Origin: Vibrio sp. ES.051
GTDB lineage: Bacteria; Pseudomonadota; Gammaproteobacteria; Enterobacterales; Vibrionaceae
Reading direction: 5' to 3'
DNA: 64,000 nucleotides
Assembly (NCBI RefSeq): GCF_002563795.1
Contig: NZ_PDJL01000004.1
Span: forward strand, 806,001 to 870,000
The notes under the pieces were generated by a model, which saw only the letters and a program-made list of their open reading frames with translations, was not told the origin of the DNA and did no database searches. This document shows, piece by piece, positions 35,297-44,558 of this stretch (the first letter of the stretch is position 1; each line of letters starts with the position of its first letter). Both the position numbers and the translations under genes were made by a program.

Positions 35297-36043
35297 TTAA
35301 AGATCCGTTGCTCGTTGAACCACTTTACCAACAATGCATAGCTCATTGAGCTGTGCTTTTGGAACAGTAATCGGCCCATAGTCTTTGTTGTCGCTAATCA
35401 GAACTAGCGAGCCATCGAAACTCTTCTGAACTCGTTTTGCATATAGTTCGTCGCCAAGGCGAACAACGTAGATATGACCGTCGATAGGCGTTCTTGAGCC
35501 AGTATCAATCAGCAGTGAGTCATTATCAGTGATAGTGTCAGCCATCGAGTCTCCTTTCACGAATACAACAGCGCAGCGTTCTGGAGTTAGCCCTTTGAAC
35601 TTAAGATACTTCCTGCGGAACGCAAGCCAGCGCTTGGGTTCTTCATCGAAGGCGTTGCAGCCACTGCCTGCGGACACTTGAATGTGGTAACCAGGCACCA
35701 AGCAAAATTCTTCGTTAAAGTCTGGGAAGCGTCGTACCTTATACTCACCTAGCGTTGTCTTCACCGATGTGCTTGACTGCTCTTCCTGCCTGTGCAGCTC
35801 TTCCTGAGGGTTTTCCGTGCCCATGATAAGCCAGTCAAGGCTTACACCGCAGTTAATAGCGATTTTCGCTGCCGTTTCAATGTTAGGTACAGAGCCTTTC
35901 AAGATTTTACGTAGCGCCCCCTCGGACACATCCGTTTTACTGGCAAACTTCCTGATGCTATCTCCGTTCATGAGAGATTCTATTCGCGCTGATACCGATC
36001 CGATTTTTATCTTCAGAATCGGATCTTCGATCCTTTTTGACAC
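35297..36043 (-). CDS. Phage-type S24 repressor (CI/LexA-like)
   Basis: A 248-residue repressor with an N-terminal helix-turn-helix (residues about 28-72, SIRKFASKTDVSEGALRKILKG) and a C-terminal S24 peptidase domain. The self-cleavage site is probably the Ala-Gly in HIQVSAGSG; the catalytic Ser lies in VKGDSMADTI and the Lys in ELYAKRVQK. RecA filaments would stimulate cleavage during the SOS response. The immunity gene stands alone next to tRNA-Asn, upstream of palindromes that look like its operators. No intact partner phage genes are seen on either side. It is 13 kb from the P2-like prophage, so it is probably not its repressor. Confidence 0.9.
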   Translation of the reverse strand: MSKRIEDPILKIKIGSVSARIESLMNGDSIRKFASKTDVSEGALRKILKGSVPNIETAAKIAINCGVSLDWLIMGTENPQEELHRQEEQSSTSVKTTLGEYKVRRFPDFNEEFCLVPGYHIQVSAGSGCNAFDEEPKRWLAFRRKYLKFKGLTPERCAVVFVKGDSMADTITDNDSLLIDTGSRTPIDGHIYVVRLGDELYAKRVQKSFDGSLVLISDNKDYGPITVPKAQLNELCIVGKVVQRATDL

Positions 36044-36104
36044 AGTAAGATCCTATTTTTGAAAACTCTTTATTTATTAGATAGATAAAAACAGTGCGTG
36101 CTAA

Positions 36105-36225
36105 AGAACGCGTATTGTGAAAAGGATGCGTTCTATGGTGTTGTAAATAGCTAAGGTGCGCACTATTGTGCGTACTACGGGACCTGCTGCGTACCGTGGG
36201 AATATTAACGGTTCGCACTGCGAAC
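36105..36225. promoter_or_regulatory. Cluster of palindromes upstream of the S24 repressor, candidate operators
   Basis: Three inverted repeats: AGAACGC with GCGTTCT (36105-36134), CGCACTATTGTGCG (36159-36172), and GTTCGCACTGCGAAC (36211-36225). They lie 60-180 bases upstream of the repressor start and before the broken rightward ORF at 36250, the place where a divergent immunity promoter pair would be. Shared TGCG/CGCA cores suggest sites for one dimer-binding protein. Confidence 0.6.
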
Positions 36226-36249
36226 AGAGAAAAGAGTGTAACTGAAAGC

Positions 36250-36444
36250 ATGGATATAGTCACTGAAAGAGACATAAAGGCAGCGTGTACAGCTGTCGTA
36301 GTTGGGCTTTAGAGCACAGCTACTCTCCTAGGACTGTACAAAAGTGCATTAAAGCATCACGCACCTGAGCATGGTAGGGAGTTCAAAGACTTGAAGTATC
36401 TAAATAAAGATAATGGAAAAGCTATCGAAAATTCTAGGTTATGA
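36250..36444 (+). pseudogene. Broken small ORF (internal TAG) opposite the repressor, cro/cII-like position
   Basis: The frame starts ATG GAT ATA and reads 20 codons (MDIVTERDIKAACTAVVVGL), then TAG at 36310-36312, then continues as plausible protein (STATLLGLYKSALKHHAPEHG) to TGA at 36442. Together it would make about 64 residues. It is divergent from the repressor with palindromes between them, so it sits where phages carry cro, ner or cII. I recognise no family in it. The amber codon suggests decay, not function. Confidence 0.45.
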
Positions 36445-37467
36445 CTTAGTGGGCGGAAGGATTGTACATGACCAAAACCTTTTACTGTCAATCATTTAAT
36501 CGATAAATCATTAGTCAATGAGTGTGCCGAGAATCAACAGAAGCCATTTTCCTCTGCGAACAGGGAACGCATCAAGCTTTATAAAGCGTGCCGTTCAGGC
36601 TGTCAGCACTCCCAACTTGAACAGAGCGTGAGTGCCAAACCGAGATGACATGTACAACTTAGACAATCAATTACCGTTTTTAAAGCGAGAATCAAAGGCA
36701 ACACAATGAGGCTCAATGAAATGCGGGAAGTTGAATTGGTAAAGCTAGCTGCTAAATTCAATTAGCTGCTATGAAAGACCAAGTATCAAAAGCTTTAGAT
36801 GTGAGAAAAAACAATAATCGAGGTGAATCCGTTTCCTCCTATATAACGCAGCGAGCAGGATTATAACTCTAAATTTAAACCAGAGAGTGAAACTGCCGTT
36901 TAAACCCCGTTTAACCAGTTAACAAAAAAACCGTATAAAGTGAAAATTGTCAACATTCCCATTTTATGCGGTTTCATTTATCACGGCGCGCGGCGGGCTA
37001 CATGTCAACCGTAAAAAAATACATTTTTAGCAAAAAATATTATCTAGAATACTTTACTTTTTTGTATTGCTTACCAGTAAAGAGCTGTAGTTACTTATCC
37101 ACTAAATTTGTGGATAAGTGTGTTGATGAGATCTGAGTAAACTTTTATTAAATGCAACAGGTTTTGTATTGTCTGGGTTTTTACGTAGATTTATGCACCA
37201 AATACGCAAATAAAACAGTGATTTGTTCAAATTAAGTAAGATGTATTTAAAATGAATAAAAATTAAGCTTTTGGGGATGAAGGAACTTTAAAGTGTTTTT
37301 TGGGGAAAAGCTGTGGAAACTAAAGACTAAAAATTGAAGGGAGGTCTTTAACTAGGGCGAAATACTATATCAGAGCGAATGAGATAAGACTATCTCGATA
37401 TAGACAAACAAGAAATTTTATTAACAATAGACGGTAAATTTTCGATAGGCGTAGATTTCATTGGCTA
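36445..37467. other. Gene-free stretch with remnants, before uvrB
   Basis: About 1 kb with no intact gene. Short pieces look like broken coding sequence: one around 36540-36645 (reads SSANRERIKLYKACRSG) and one at 36706-36765 (MRLNEMREVELVKLAAKFN then TAG). A stem of 12 pairs with one wobble (AAACCGTATAAA at 36928-36939 with TTTATGCGGTTT at 36963-36974) may be a terminator. The rest up to the uvrB promoter is AT-rich. This looks like the degraded right part of a phage or island at tRNA-Asn. Confidence 0.55.
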
Positions 37468-37487
37468 AGGTGTATATATATACAGCC
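37468..37487 (+). promoter_or_regulatory. LexA (SOS) box of uvrB
   Basis: The core is GTGTATATATATACAG, which fits CTGT-N8-ACAG in all but the first base. It ends 27 bases before the uvrB start codon. LexA control of uvrB is well established in gammaproteobacteria. Confidence 0.8.
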
Positions 37488-37513
37488 GAGAAGCAGCAGA
37501 GTTGAGGAAGGGT

Positions 37514-39544
37514 ATGAGTAAAGTCTATGAACTGGTTTCTGGTTATCAACCGTCAGGAGATCAACCGGCAGCGATCAACCAATTGCTTGAGGGGTTAGAC
37601 GCGGGCCTAGCGCATCAAACACTGCTGGGAGTGACAGGTTCTGGTAAAACGTTCACGTTAGCGAATGTGATTGCAAAAGCACAAAGACCAGTCATATTGC
37701 TGGCGCCGAATAAAACCCTTGCTGCTCAGCTTTACGGAGAGATGAAATCATTCTTTCCTAATAATGCTGTAGAGTATTTTGTTTCTTACTATGATTATTA
37801 TCAACCTGAAGCTTACGTTCCGACGACGGACACCTTTATTGAAAAAGATGCATCGGTAAATGCACATATTGAGCAAATGCGTTTGTCTGCCACAAAAGCG
37901 CTACTGGAACGCAAAGATGCCATTATCGTTGCTTCTGTTTCTGCCATTTACGGCTTGGGTGATCCTGAATCTTATCTTCAGATGATGTTGCATTTACGTC
38001 GAGGCGATGTGATCGATCAACGTGATATGTTGCGCCGCTTGGCCGAGTTACAGTATTCACGTAATGACGTGGCTTTCGAACGTGGTCAGTTCCGTGTGCG
38101 TGGCGAAGTGATTGATATCTTTCCTGCAGAATCTGAACAAGATGCCGTTCGTATCGAAATGTTTGATGATGAAGTAGATTGCATCAGCGTGTTCGACCCG
38201 CTCACTGGCGTGGTTAAGCAGCGAGATTTACCACGTTATACCATCTATCCTAAGACCCACTACGTGACTCCGCGAGAGCGTATTCTTGAAGCGATTGAAC
38301 ATATTAAAGTCGAGTTAGAAGTAAGGAAAAAACAGTTTTTAGATAACAACAAGCTGTTAGAAGAGCAGCGCATTAGTCAGCGCACTCAATTTGATATCGA
38401 AATGATGAATGAGCTGGGTTTTTGCTCCGGTATTGAAAATTATTCTCGCTATCTTAGTGGGCGCTCGGAAGGTGAGCCGCCTCCAACGCTTTTCGACTAC
38501 TTACCTCATGATGGTTTATTGATGATCGATGAGTCGCACGTGACTGTGCCGCAGATTGGTGCGATGTACAAAGGTGACCGTTCTCGTAAAGAGACCTTGG
38601 TTGAATTTGGTTTCCGCTTACCTTCTGCTTTGGATAACCGACCGCTTAAATTTGAAGAGTTTGAATCTTTAGCACCACAGACCATTTTTGTCTCTGCAAC
38701 ACCAGGGAATTACGAGCTAGAAAAATCAGCAGGAGAGGTGGCTGATCAAGTTGTCCGTCCTACAGGATTGCTCGATCCAGAACTGGAAGTTCGTCCAGTT
38801 ACGACGCAAGTGGATGATTTACTCTCTGAAATCCGTATTCGCTCGATTAAAGATGAACGTGTGTTGGTGACGACATTAACCAAACGAATGGCAGAAGATC
38901 TAACCGAATATCTGCACGAGCATGACGTACGGGTGCGTTATCTACATTCAGACATCGACACGGTAGAACGTGTGGAAATTATTCGCGATCTTCGTCTTGG
39001 TGAGTTTGATGTGCTGGTGGGTATCAACTTGTTACGAGAAGGTTTGGACATGCCAGAAGTTTCGCTGGTGGCGATCTTGGATGCAGACAAAGAAGGCTTC
39101 TTGCGTTCTGAACGTTCTTTGATTCAAACCATTGGCCGCGCTGCACGTAACCTTGAAGGGCGGGCTATCTTATACGCAGACCGAATCACTAATTCAATGA
39201 AAAAGGCGATGGATGAGACGAGTCGTCGTCGAGAGAAGCAAAAAGCCTACAACGAAGAGCTGGGTATCTCTCCGCAAGCGCTTAAACGCAATATTAAAGA
39301 CATCATGGAACTGGGGGATATTACGAAATCTAAGCGTCAACGTAATACCAAGCAGGTGCCATTGTCGAAAGTGGCGGAGCCATCTCAATCTTACCAAGTG
39401 ATGTCACCACAACAGCTGGAAAAAGAAATCAGTCGATTAGAAGCGACTATGTACCAGCATGCACAAGACTTAGAATTTGAGTTAGCGGCACAAAAACGTG
39501 ATGAAATTGAAAAACTACGAGCGCAGTTTATTACGAACAGCTAA
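37514..39544 (+). CDS. uvrB: UvrB, excision-nuclease subunit B
   Basis: A 676-residue DNA-repair helicase-like protein that loads at lesions with UvrA and then works with UvrC to cut both sides. E. coli UvrB is 673. Walker A is GVTGSGKT (about residues 40-47); the beta-hairpin region follows at [21 protein letters not shown]; helicase motif VI is near QTIGRAARN; the C-terminal UVR motif ([15 protein letters not shown]) binds UvrC. I chose ATG 37514 with GAGGAAGGG just upstream; the in-frame TTG at 37502 is within that ribosome site. The SOS box lies upstream, and the qrr1 terminator hairpin downstream serves it as well. Confidence 0.98.
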   Translation: MSKVYELVSGYQPSGDQPAAINQLLEGLDAGLAHQTLLGVTGSGKTFTLANVIAKAQRPVILLAPNKTLAAQLYGEMKSFFPNNAVEYFVSYYDYYQPEAYVPTTDTFIEKDASVNAHIEQMRLSATKALLERKDAIIVASVSAIYGLGDPESYLQMMLHLRRGDVIDQRDMLRRLAELQYSRNDVAFERGQFRVRGEVIDIFPAESEQDAVRIEMFDDEVDCISVFDPLTGVVKQRDLPRYTIYPKTHYVTPRERILEAIEHIKVELEVRKKQFLDNNKLLEEQRISQRTQFDIEMMNELGFCSGIENYSRYLSGRSEGEPPPTLFDYLPHDGLLMIDESHVTVPQIGAMYKGDRSRKETLVEFGFRLPSALDNRPLKFEEFESLAPQTIFVSATPGNYELEKSAGEVADQVVRPTGLLDPELEVRPVTTQVDDLLSEIRIRSIKDERVLVTTLTKRMAEDLTEYLHEHDVRVRYLHSDIDTVERVEIIRDLRLGEFDVLVGINLLREGLDMPEVSLVAILDADKEGFLRSERSLIQTIGRAARNLEGRAILYADRITNSMKKAMDETSRRREKQKAYNEELGISPQALKRNIKDIMELGDITKSKRQRNTKQVPLSKVAEPSQSYQVMSPQQLEKEISRLEATMYQHAQDLEFELAAQKRDEIEKLRAQFITNS

Positions 39545-39613
39545 ACAGAGTCTGTTAGCCTTCATCGTTCAAGTTTGAGCAAGAGCGTTGTGGCTTAATA
39601 AATAAAGTAGAAG

Positions 39614-39707
39614 AAAAAAAGAAGCCAATAGGCAGTCGGGTCTATTGGCTTGTTTTGTGAACATGCCGTTCACTAACAACGTCAATTGGCTAGGTGACCC
39701 GAGGGTC
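39614..39707 (-). ncRNA. qrr1: Qrr1 quorum-sensing small RNA
   Basis: The minus strand reads GACCCTCGGGTCACC at the 5' end, then the conserved core TAGCCAATTGACGTTGTTAG that pairs with luxR-type and other target mRNAs, and ends with the hairpin AAGCCAATAGACCCG...CTATTGGCTT plus seven T residues. This is about 94 nt, matching Vibrio Qrr RNAs. Qrr RNAs act with Hfq at low cell density to repress the LuxR/HapR master regulator and to activate aphA. It is divergent from luxO, which is the standard qrr1 location. Confidence 0.97.
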
Positions 39708-39720
39708 AGTAGATACAACA

Positions 39721-39735
39721 GCATGATTTATGCCA
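39721..39735 (-). promoter_or_regulatory. Sigma-54 promoter of qrr1
   Basis: On the minus strand TGGCATAAATCATGC, an exact TGGCA-N7-TGC. The TGC lies about 14 bases from the predicted 5' end of Qrr1. LuxO is a sigma-54 activator, so the pair is consistent. Confidence 0.95.
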
Positions 39736-39796
39736 TTTTTTAAGTGATTGATATCATTTTTTAATATTTTCAATTAGCCGTAATTCAATAGACTGT

Positions 39797-39809
39797 TTGC
39801 AAAATGCAA
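39797..39809. promoter_or_regulatory. LuxO binding site
   Basis: TTGCAAAATGCAA is a perfect TTGCA-N3-TGCAA palindrome, the LuxO box. Its centre is about 96 bases upstream of qrr1 and about 54 bases upstream of the luxO start, so one site could both activate qrr1 and repress luxO, as shown for V. harveyi. Confidence 0.88.
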
Positions 39810-39856
39810 AGCGTAATGCGATTATTGTTTAAAATACAACAAAAATTAGCTATATT

Positions 39857-41263
39857 ATGCAACAAAAGTCAGAAGGCCAAAAAACTCGTTACCTGTTAAT
39901 GGTTGAGGATACCATATCAGTTGCGGCACTTTATCGTTCATACCTGACCCCTTTAGGGATCGACATTAATATTGTTGGTACAGGTAGAGATGCGATTGAG
40001 AGTCTCAAGCATCGAATTCCAGATCTTATTTTACTCGATCTCCGTCTACCAGATATGACAGGGATGGATGTATTACACGCTGTTAAAAAAAGCCACCCGG
40101 ACGTACCGATTATTTTTATGACCGCTCATGGCTCTATCGATACCGCGGTAGAGGCAATGCGCCATGGCTCTCAAGATTTCTTGATTAAACCATGCGAAGC
40201 TGATCGGCTACGCGTCACGGTCAATAATGCCATTCGTAAAGCGACCAAGCTAAAAAATGAGGCCGATAATCCCGGCAACCAAAGTTATCAGGGCTTCATC
40301 GGTAGCAGTCAAACCATGCAACAGGTCTATCGCACCATTGACTCTGCAGCGAGCAGTAAAGCAAGCATCTTCATTACTGGTGAAAGTGGTACTGGTAAAG
40401 AGGTATGTGCGGAAGCAATTCATGCCGCGAGTAAGCGAGGAGACAAGCCGTTTATCGCTATTAACTGTGCCGCTATCCCGAAAGATTTGATCGAAAGTGA
40501 GTTATTCGGTCACGTAAAAGGGGCGTTTACCGGTGCTGCGAATGACCGTCAAGGTGCTGCTGAGCTAGCTGATGGTGGCACACTGTTCCTTGATGAGTTA
40601 TGTGAAATGGACTTGGACTTACAAACCAAGTTATTACGTTTTATCCAAACGGGTACGTTCCAAAAAGTCGGCTCTTCGAAAATGAAGAGTGTGGATGTGC
40701 GTTTTGTGTGTGCGACTAACCGTGACCCGTGGAAAGAAGTACAAGAAGGGCGGTTTCGTGAAGACTTGTACTATCGTCTCTACGTGATTCCGTTGCATCT
40801 GCCACCTTTACGCGAACGTGGCGAAGATGTTATTGAAATTGCGTACTCACTTTTGGGTTACATGTCGCATGAAGAGGGGAAAAATTTTATCCGTTTCGCG
40901 CCAGATGTGATAGCTCGATTTAATAGCTATGAATGGCCGGGCAACGTTCGTCAACTACAAAACGTATTGCGTAATATCGTTGTTCTAAATAACGGTAAAG
41001 AAATTACGTTAGATATGCTACCTCCGCCACTGAATCAGCCACTCGATCGTCCGTTGTCCATGGCAAAATTAATCGAGCCTAAGATGATGACAGCATCTGA
41101 CATTATGCCTTTATGGATGACAGAAAAAATGGCAATAGAGCAAGCAATAGAAGTGTGCGATGGCAATATTCCTCGAGCAGCGGGGTATCTTGATGTTAGT
41201 CCGTCGACGCTTTACCGCAAATTACAAGCATGGAACGGCAAGGAGGAGCGGCAGAAAGTATGA
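39857..41263 (+). CDS. luxO: LuxO, quorum-sensing sigma-54 response regulator
   Basis: A 468-residue NtrC-type regulator. The receiver domain has the phosphorylation Asp at LLDLRLPD (residue 61 here, the equivalent of Asp47 counted from the in-frame Met15). The AAA+ domain has Walker A GESGTGKE and the sigma-54 contact GAFTGA. The C-terminal Fis-type helix-turn-helix is [26 protein letters not shown]. Phosphorylated by LuxU at low cell density, it turns on qrr genes. The start is either 39857 or 39899; neither has a strong ribosome site. The gene overlaps luxU by ATGA. Confidence 0.97.
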   Translation: MQQKSEGQKTRYLLMVEDTISVAALYRSYLTPLGIDINIVGTGRDAIESLKHRIPDLILLDLRLPDMTGMDVLHAVKKSHPDVPIIFMTAHGSIDTAVEAMRHGSQDFLIKPCEADRLRVTVNNAIRKATKLKNEADNPGNQSYQGFIGSSQTMQQVYRTIDSAASSKASIFITGESGTGKEVCAEAIHAASKRGDKPFIAINCAAIPKDLIESELFGHVKGAFTGAANDRQGAAELADGGTLFLDELCEMDLDLQTKLLRFIQTGTFQKVGSSKMKSVDVRFVCATNRDPWKEVQEGRFREDLYYRLYVIPLHLPPLRERGEDVIEIAYSLLGYMSHEEGKNFIRFAPDVIARFNSYEWPGNVRQLQNVLRNIVVLNNGKEITLDMLPPPLNQPLDRPLSMAKLIEPKMMTASDIMPLWMTEKMAIEQAIEVCDGNIPRAAGYLDVSPSTLYRKLQAWNGKEERQKV

Positions 41264-41604
41264 GTGTGAAGGTCTTAAATCAGCAGAAAATAGACGAACT
41301 GTCGATGGAAATTGGTCATGATAATGTCCCTGTTCTGCTCGATATTTTCTTGGGAGAGATGGATGTTTACATTGAGAATCTATCGCTCTATCAAGGTACA
41401 GAACGATTGAAGTATTTAAAAGAAATCAGTCACGCATTGAAAAGCAGTGCGGCCAGTTTTGGTGCTGATCGCTTATGCGCATTGGCGGTAGCTATCGATA
41501 AGAAAGCCAAAACCGGTGAGCTAGACGAAAAAGCCGAGGAGCTGGCAATGATGCTTAATCTTCTGCATAAAACGCGGGAAGCTTACCGCGATTGGCGGCA
41601 ATAA
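41260..41604 (+). CDS. luxU: LuxU, histidine phosphotransferase
   Basis: A 114-residue HPt-domain protein, the same length as V. harveyi LuxU. The phosphorylated His58 lies in [18 protein letters not shown]. It takes phosphate from the hybrid sensor kinases LuxN, LuxQ and CqsS and passes it to LuxO. The start at 41260 overlaps the luxO stop as ATGA. An in-frame start at 41230 would add ten residues from within luxO and has no support in the family. Confidence 0.96.
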   Translation: MSVKVLNQQKIDELSMEIGHDNVPVLLDIFLGEMDVYIENLSLYQGTERLKYLKEISHALKSSAASFGADRLCALAVAIDKKAKTGELDEKAEELAMMLNLLHKTREAYRDWRQ

Positions 41605-41686
41605 GTTATATATCAGCTTATAGTTTTACTAAATAATCTTCGTTAGAAGCAAATGCTTCACCGACGTGGAAGGGGGCTAAGCTATA

Positions 41687-41709
41687 CGCCACAAATGAGC
41701 CGTGTGGCG
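41687..41709. other. Hairpin between luxU and the yvcK-like gene
   Basis: CGCCACA and TGTGGCG form a perfect 7-bp stem with a 9-base loop between two convergent genes. No strong T-run follows in either direction, so it may be a weak terminator or an mRNA end stabiliser. Confidence 0.45.
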
Positions 41710-41733
41710 ATTCGTCTTTAAAGCCCGTTACCA

Positions 41734-42630
41734 TTAAAGGGTTGGAAGTAATTGGTTTTCAATTGCAAGTTTTAGCTTGTCTCGATCGTGTCGCCAGTCT
41801 CGGTTTGTTGACGCTAATGACTCAGTAACTACATTCCACTGGCTTAATACTTCTTGATCGGCTTCTTCTGCAAGTACCACGTCTATTTTTCTGCCTTGGC
41901 AAGCCCGTTCACACCATTCTAATTTTTGTGCCATCGTCATACGTCCGGCTGGACCATATTCAGGGCTTAAGTTAGCAACAAAAATTACTTTTGCACTCTC
42001 GTTTGCTGCGATGGCTTTACCCAACTCTGGTAACAGTAATGGTGGCATGATGCTGGTCAGGAAGCTTCCAGGACCAAGGATGATCGCGTCCGCTTCAACC
42101 AATGCGCTAATCGCTTCTTTGGTAGCTGGCACTTCTGGCGAGAGATCTAAGCGTTGTAAATCGGCGTCCATTTCATCCACGTTGGTCTCACCCGTCACCC
42201 ATTTACCATCGACAGATAGCGCTGAAAGATCGGAAGGATGTTCAGACATAGGGAGAATATTGACGTCGACTTTCAGCATGTTGCGGATCAGATTAATAGC
42301 ATCTAAGGGTCTGACCGATAAGTTATCTAACGCTGTAAGCATCAAGTTGCCAAGATTGTGACCGTCTAGTTCCCCAGTCCCTTTGAAGCGATACTCAAAC
42401 ATCATTGAACTGATCGACGGTTCTGTGATCAACTGATTGATACAGTTACGAGTGTCACCCCAAGCAATACCACCTTGGCAATGACGAATACGTCCTGTCG
42501 AGCCGCCATTATCAGTTGTGGCGACAATACCGGTGGCGTTACCACCAAAATCTCTTAGCGCTGCTAACATTCGCCCTAAGCCATGACCACCACCCACAGC
42601 GACCACTTTTTTATCTGTATAGATATTCAT
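41734..42630 (-). CDS. YvcK/CofD-like family protein (gluconeogenesis factor)
   Basis: A 298-residue cytoplasmic protein with a Rossmann-like start VVAVGGGHGLGRML (residues 9-22), the segment ATTDNGGSTGRIR and the conserved GDTRNCINQL, all typical of the YvcK/YbhK group related to CofD. B. subtilis YvcK binds UDP-GlcNAc and is needed for growth on gluconeogenic carbon sources; the role in Vibrio is not established. It converges with luxU and diverges from moaA, whose riboswitch leader follows. Confidence 0.88.
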   Translation of the reverse strand: MNIYTDKKVVAVGGGHGLGRMLAALRDFGGNATGIVATTDNGGSTGRIRHCQGGIAWGDTRNCINQLITEPSISSMMFEYRFKGTGELDGHNLGNLMLTALDNLSVRPLDAINLIRNMLKVDVNILPMSEHPSDLSALSVDGKWVTGETNVDEMDADLQRLDLSPEVPATKEAISALVEADAIILGPGSFLTSIMPPLLLPELGKAIAANESAKVIFVANLSPEYGPAGRMTMAQKLEWCERACQGRKIDVVLAEEADQEVLSQWNVVTESLASTNRDWRHDRDKLKLAIENQLLPTL

Positions 42631-42779
42631 TACGTTCTTCTAATAATCTTGTAAAAACGACTACAATTTATATTAATGAGTGTTTGAAAGGTACTCAATA
42701 AGCGGTAAATTGTGTCTCTGAAGAGTTTTTTTATTACTCAACTCTGGATTCCAATACAAATATTAAGTATTTTACAGCG

Positions 42780-42928
42780 TAAAGCTATCAGAGGTTTCAT
42801 ACTTCTGGTTGCCATAACTCCGAGCTCACAATTGCTAAGTCCAAGGATAAGCGTTTTGAGCCAGTGGCATACTGCCACAAGGGCATGATTGGAAATGACC
42901 ATGCCTCCCGTGTTTGGAAAGGTGTTCC
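42780..42928 (+). promoter_or_regulatory. Molybdenum-cofactor (Moco) riboswitch of the moa operon
   Basis: The leader holds the conserved elements of the Moco RNA: CTCCGAGCTC, then GAGCCAGTGGCATACTGCCAC (positions 42859-42879), then the GGCATGATTGGAAATGACC hairpin ending at CATGCC, and TTTGGAAAGGTG at the 3' end. The helices GTGGCA/TGCCAC and GGCATG/CATGCC are clearly visible. The last piece carries AAAGG, which also serves as the moaA ribosome site, so ligand binding could hide it. In E. coli this RNA represses moaA when cofactor is plentiful. Confidence 0.92.
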
Positions 42929-43918
42929 GTGGCGCAACAATTCGAAGACAAATTTCATCGTAAGTTCTATTACTTGCGTCTGTCTGTGACAGATGTGTGT
43001 AATTTCAAATGTACCTATTGCCTCCCTGATGGCTACAAGCCGTCGGGAAAAAAAAACTCGTCTTTTTTATCTCTCCCTGAAATTAAACGGGTCGTAAAAG
43101 CGTTCGCTGATTGTGGCACGTCAAAAGTGCGCATTACTGGTGGTGAACCAAGTTTACGTAAAGACTTTACCGACATCATCCAATCTGTGGCGACGACGCC
43201 GGGCATTCAAAAAGTCGCAACCACGACCAATGGTTACAGAATGGAAAAGCAAGTCGCAGACTGGCGTGAAGCTGGCTTAACACACATCAATGTGAGTGTG
43301 GATAGCTTAGACCCGCGTATGTTCCATCAAATCACGGGTGAAAATAAGTTTACTGAAGTGATGAATGGGATCGAGCGCGCGTTTGAAGTCGGTTATGAGC
43401 AGGTCAAAGTTAATGTCGTGTTGATGAAAGACCTAAACCATCAGGAGCTGCCTGCATTTCTTAACTGGATAAAAGGTCGTCCTATCCAATTACGTTTTAT
43501 CGAGTTGATGCAAACAGGAGAGATGGATGACTTATTCAATAAGCATCACGTCTCTGGCGTTGCTATTCGTAATCAGTTAATTGCCAATGGCTGGCTACTT
43601 AAAGTTCGCTCGCATAATGACGGCCCTGCACAAGTATTCGTTCATCCAGATTACAAAGGTGAAATCGGTTTGATCATGCCTTATGAGAAGGACTTTTGTG
43701 AAAGCTGCAATCGACTGCGTGTTTCTGCAATGGGTAAGTTGCACTTGTGTTTATTTGGCGAGCATGGCGTGGAGCTACGCGATCTGCTTGAGCGTGACAA
43801 CCAAGAAAGCGAACTGATTGAACGTATCCAAGCGCAGCTGCAAACCAAGTCGGTCAGTCACTTCTTGCATGATGGCAATACGGGTATGACGCCACATCTT
43901 GCGTCTATCGGCGGTTAA
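42929..43918 (+). CDS. moaA: MoaA, GTP 3',8-cyclase
   Basis: A 329-residue radical-SAM enzyme, the same length as E. coli MoaA. The first cluster motif is CNFKCTYC (residues about 24-31, CX3CX2C), the second [18 protein letters not shown] binds the substrate cluster, and the C-terminus ends in Gly-Gly. With MoaC it converts GTP to cyclic pyranopterin phosphate, the first step of molybdopterin synthesis. I chose the GTG at 42929 because of family alignment ([19 protein letters not shown]) and the AAAGG 6-7 bases upstream in the riboswitch. The in-frame TTG at 42914 is inside the riboswitch. Confidence 0.97.
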   Translation: MAQQFEDKFHRKFYYLRLSVTDVCNFKCTYCLPDGYKPSGKKNSSFLSLPEIKRVVKAFADCGTSKVRITGGEPSLRKDFTDIIQSVATTPGIQKVATTTNGYRMEKQVADWREAGLTHINVSVDSLDPRMFHQITGENKFTEVMNGIERAFEVGYEQVKVNVVLMKDLNHQELPAFLNWIKGRPIQLRFIELMQTGEMDDLFNKHHVSGVAIRNQLIANGWLLKVRSHNDGPAQVFVHPDYKGEIGLIMPYEKDFCESCNRLRVSAMGKLHLCLFGEHGVELRDLLERDNQESELIERIQAQLQTKSVSHFLHDGNTGMTPHLASIGG

Positions 43919-43935
43919 ACGTAGTCAAATTTTAT

Positions 43936-43972
43936 AGAGAAAGCTTAGGAATAGGCTTTCTCTAACTTTTTC
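43936..43972 (+). terminator. Terminator or attenuator between moaA and moaB
   Basis: AGAGAAAGC and GCTTTCTCT form a perfect 9-bp stem with a 10-base loop, followed by AACTTTTTCC. It would reduce transcription from moaA into moaBCDE. Confidence 0.8.
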
Positions 43973-44020
43973 CGGAATCGATACTAAGCGTATCAAAGTT
44001 AATAGAGAATAGGTGGACAA

Positions 44021-44533
44021 ATGGGTCACGCTGAAAGCAAATTTCAACCTGCAAACATTGCCGTTCTGACGGTATCTGATACACGGACGGAAGAAAATGA
44101 CACCTCCGGACGTTACCTAGTAGAACACGCGAAAGAAGCGGGTCATAATGTTGTAGACAAGCAAATCGTGATTGATGACATGTACAAGATTCGTGCGATC
44201 GTTTCACAGTGGATTGCGGATGATAATGTACAAGCGGTCATGATTACAGGTGGTACTGGCTTTACTTCGCGAGATAGCACCCCTGAAGCCCTTAAACCAC
44301 TGTTTGATAAAGAAGTGGAAGGTTTCGGTGAGTTATTTCGTATGGTGTCATACGAAGAAATTGGAACCTCAACGATTCAGTCGCGTTCGATTGCTGGTTT
44401 TGCCAATCATACGGTTATTTTCGCTATGCCTGGCTCGACTGGTGCATGCCGTACAGGGTGGACAAAAATCATCAAGCAGCAGCTAGATGCAAGCCACCGC
44501 CCTTGTAACTTCATGCCACACCTCTCTGTATAA
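44021..44533 (+). CDS. moaB: MoaB, molybdenum cofactor biosynthesis protein
   Basis: A 170-residue protein, the E. coli length, of the MoaB/MogA fold. Marks are IAVLTVSDTRTEENDTSGRYL at the N-terminus and the nucleotide-binding ITGGTGFTSRDSTPEAL. The C-terminus has AMPGSTGACRTGWTKII. MogA adenylates molybdopterin; MoaB in E. coli is trimeric and does not have that activity, so its role is uncertain. Gene order moaA-B-C-D-E is as in enterobacteria. Confidence 0.95.
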   Translation: MGHAESKFQPANIAVLTVSDTRTEENDTSGRYLVEHAKEAGHNVVDKQIVIDDMYKIRAIVSQWIADDNVQAVMITGGTGFTSRDSTPEALKPLFDKEVEGFGELFRMVSYEEIGTSTIQSRSIAGFANHTVIFAMPGSTGACRTGWTKIIKQQLDASHRPCNFMPHLSV

Positions 44534-44558
44534 CCTTTCCTAAAACGAAGGAAAAATA

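Noticed and set aside
35297..36043. The S24 repressor as the repressor of the P2-like prophage
   Set aside because: It lies 13 kb beyond the prophage end with a dozen housekeeping genes in between, next to a different possible integration site.
34882..37500. Insertion sequence at the tRNA-Asn locus
   Set aside because: No transposase frame and no terminal inverted repeats were seen; the remnants fit a phage immunity region better.
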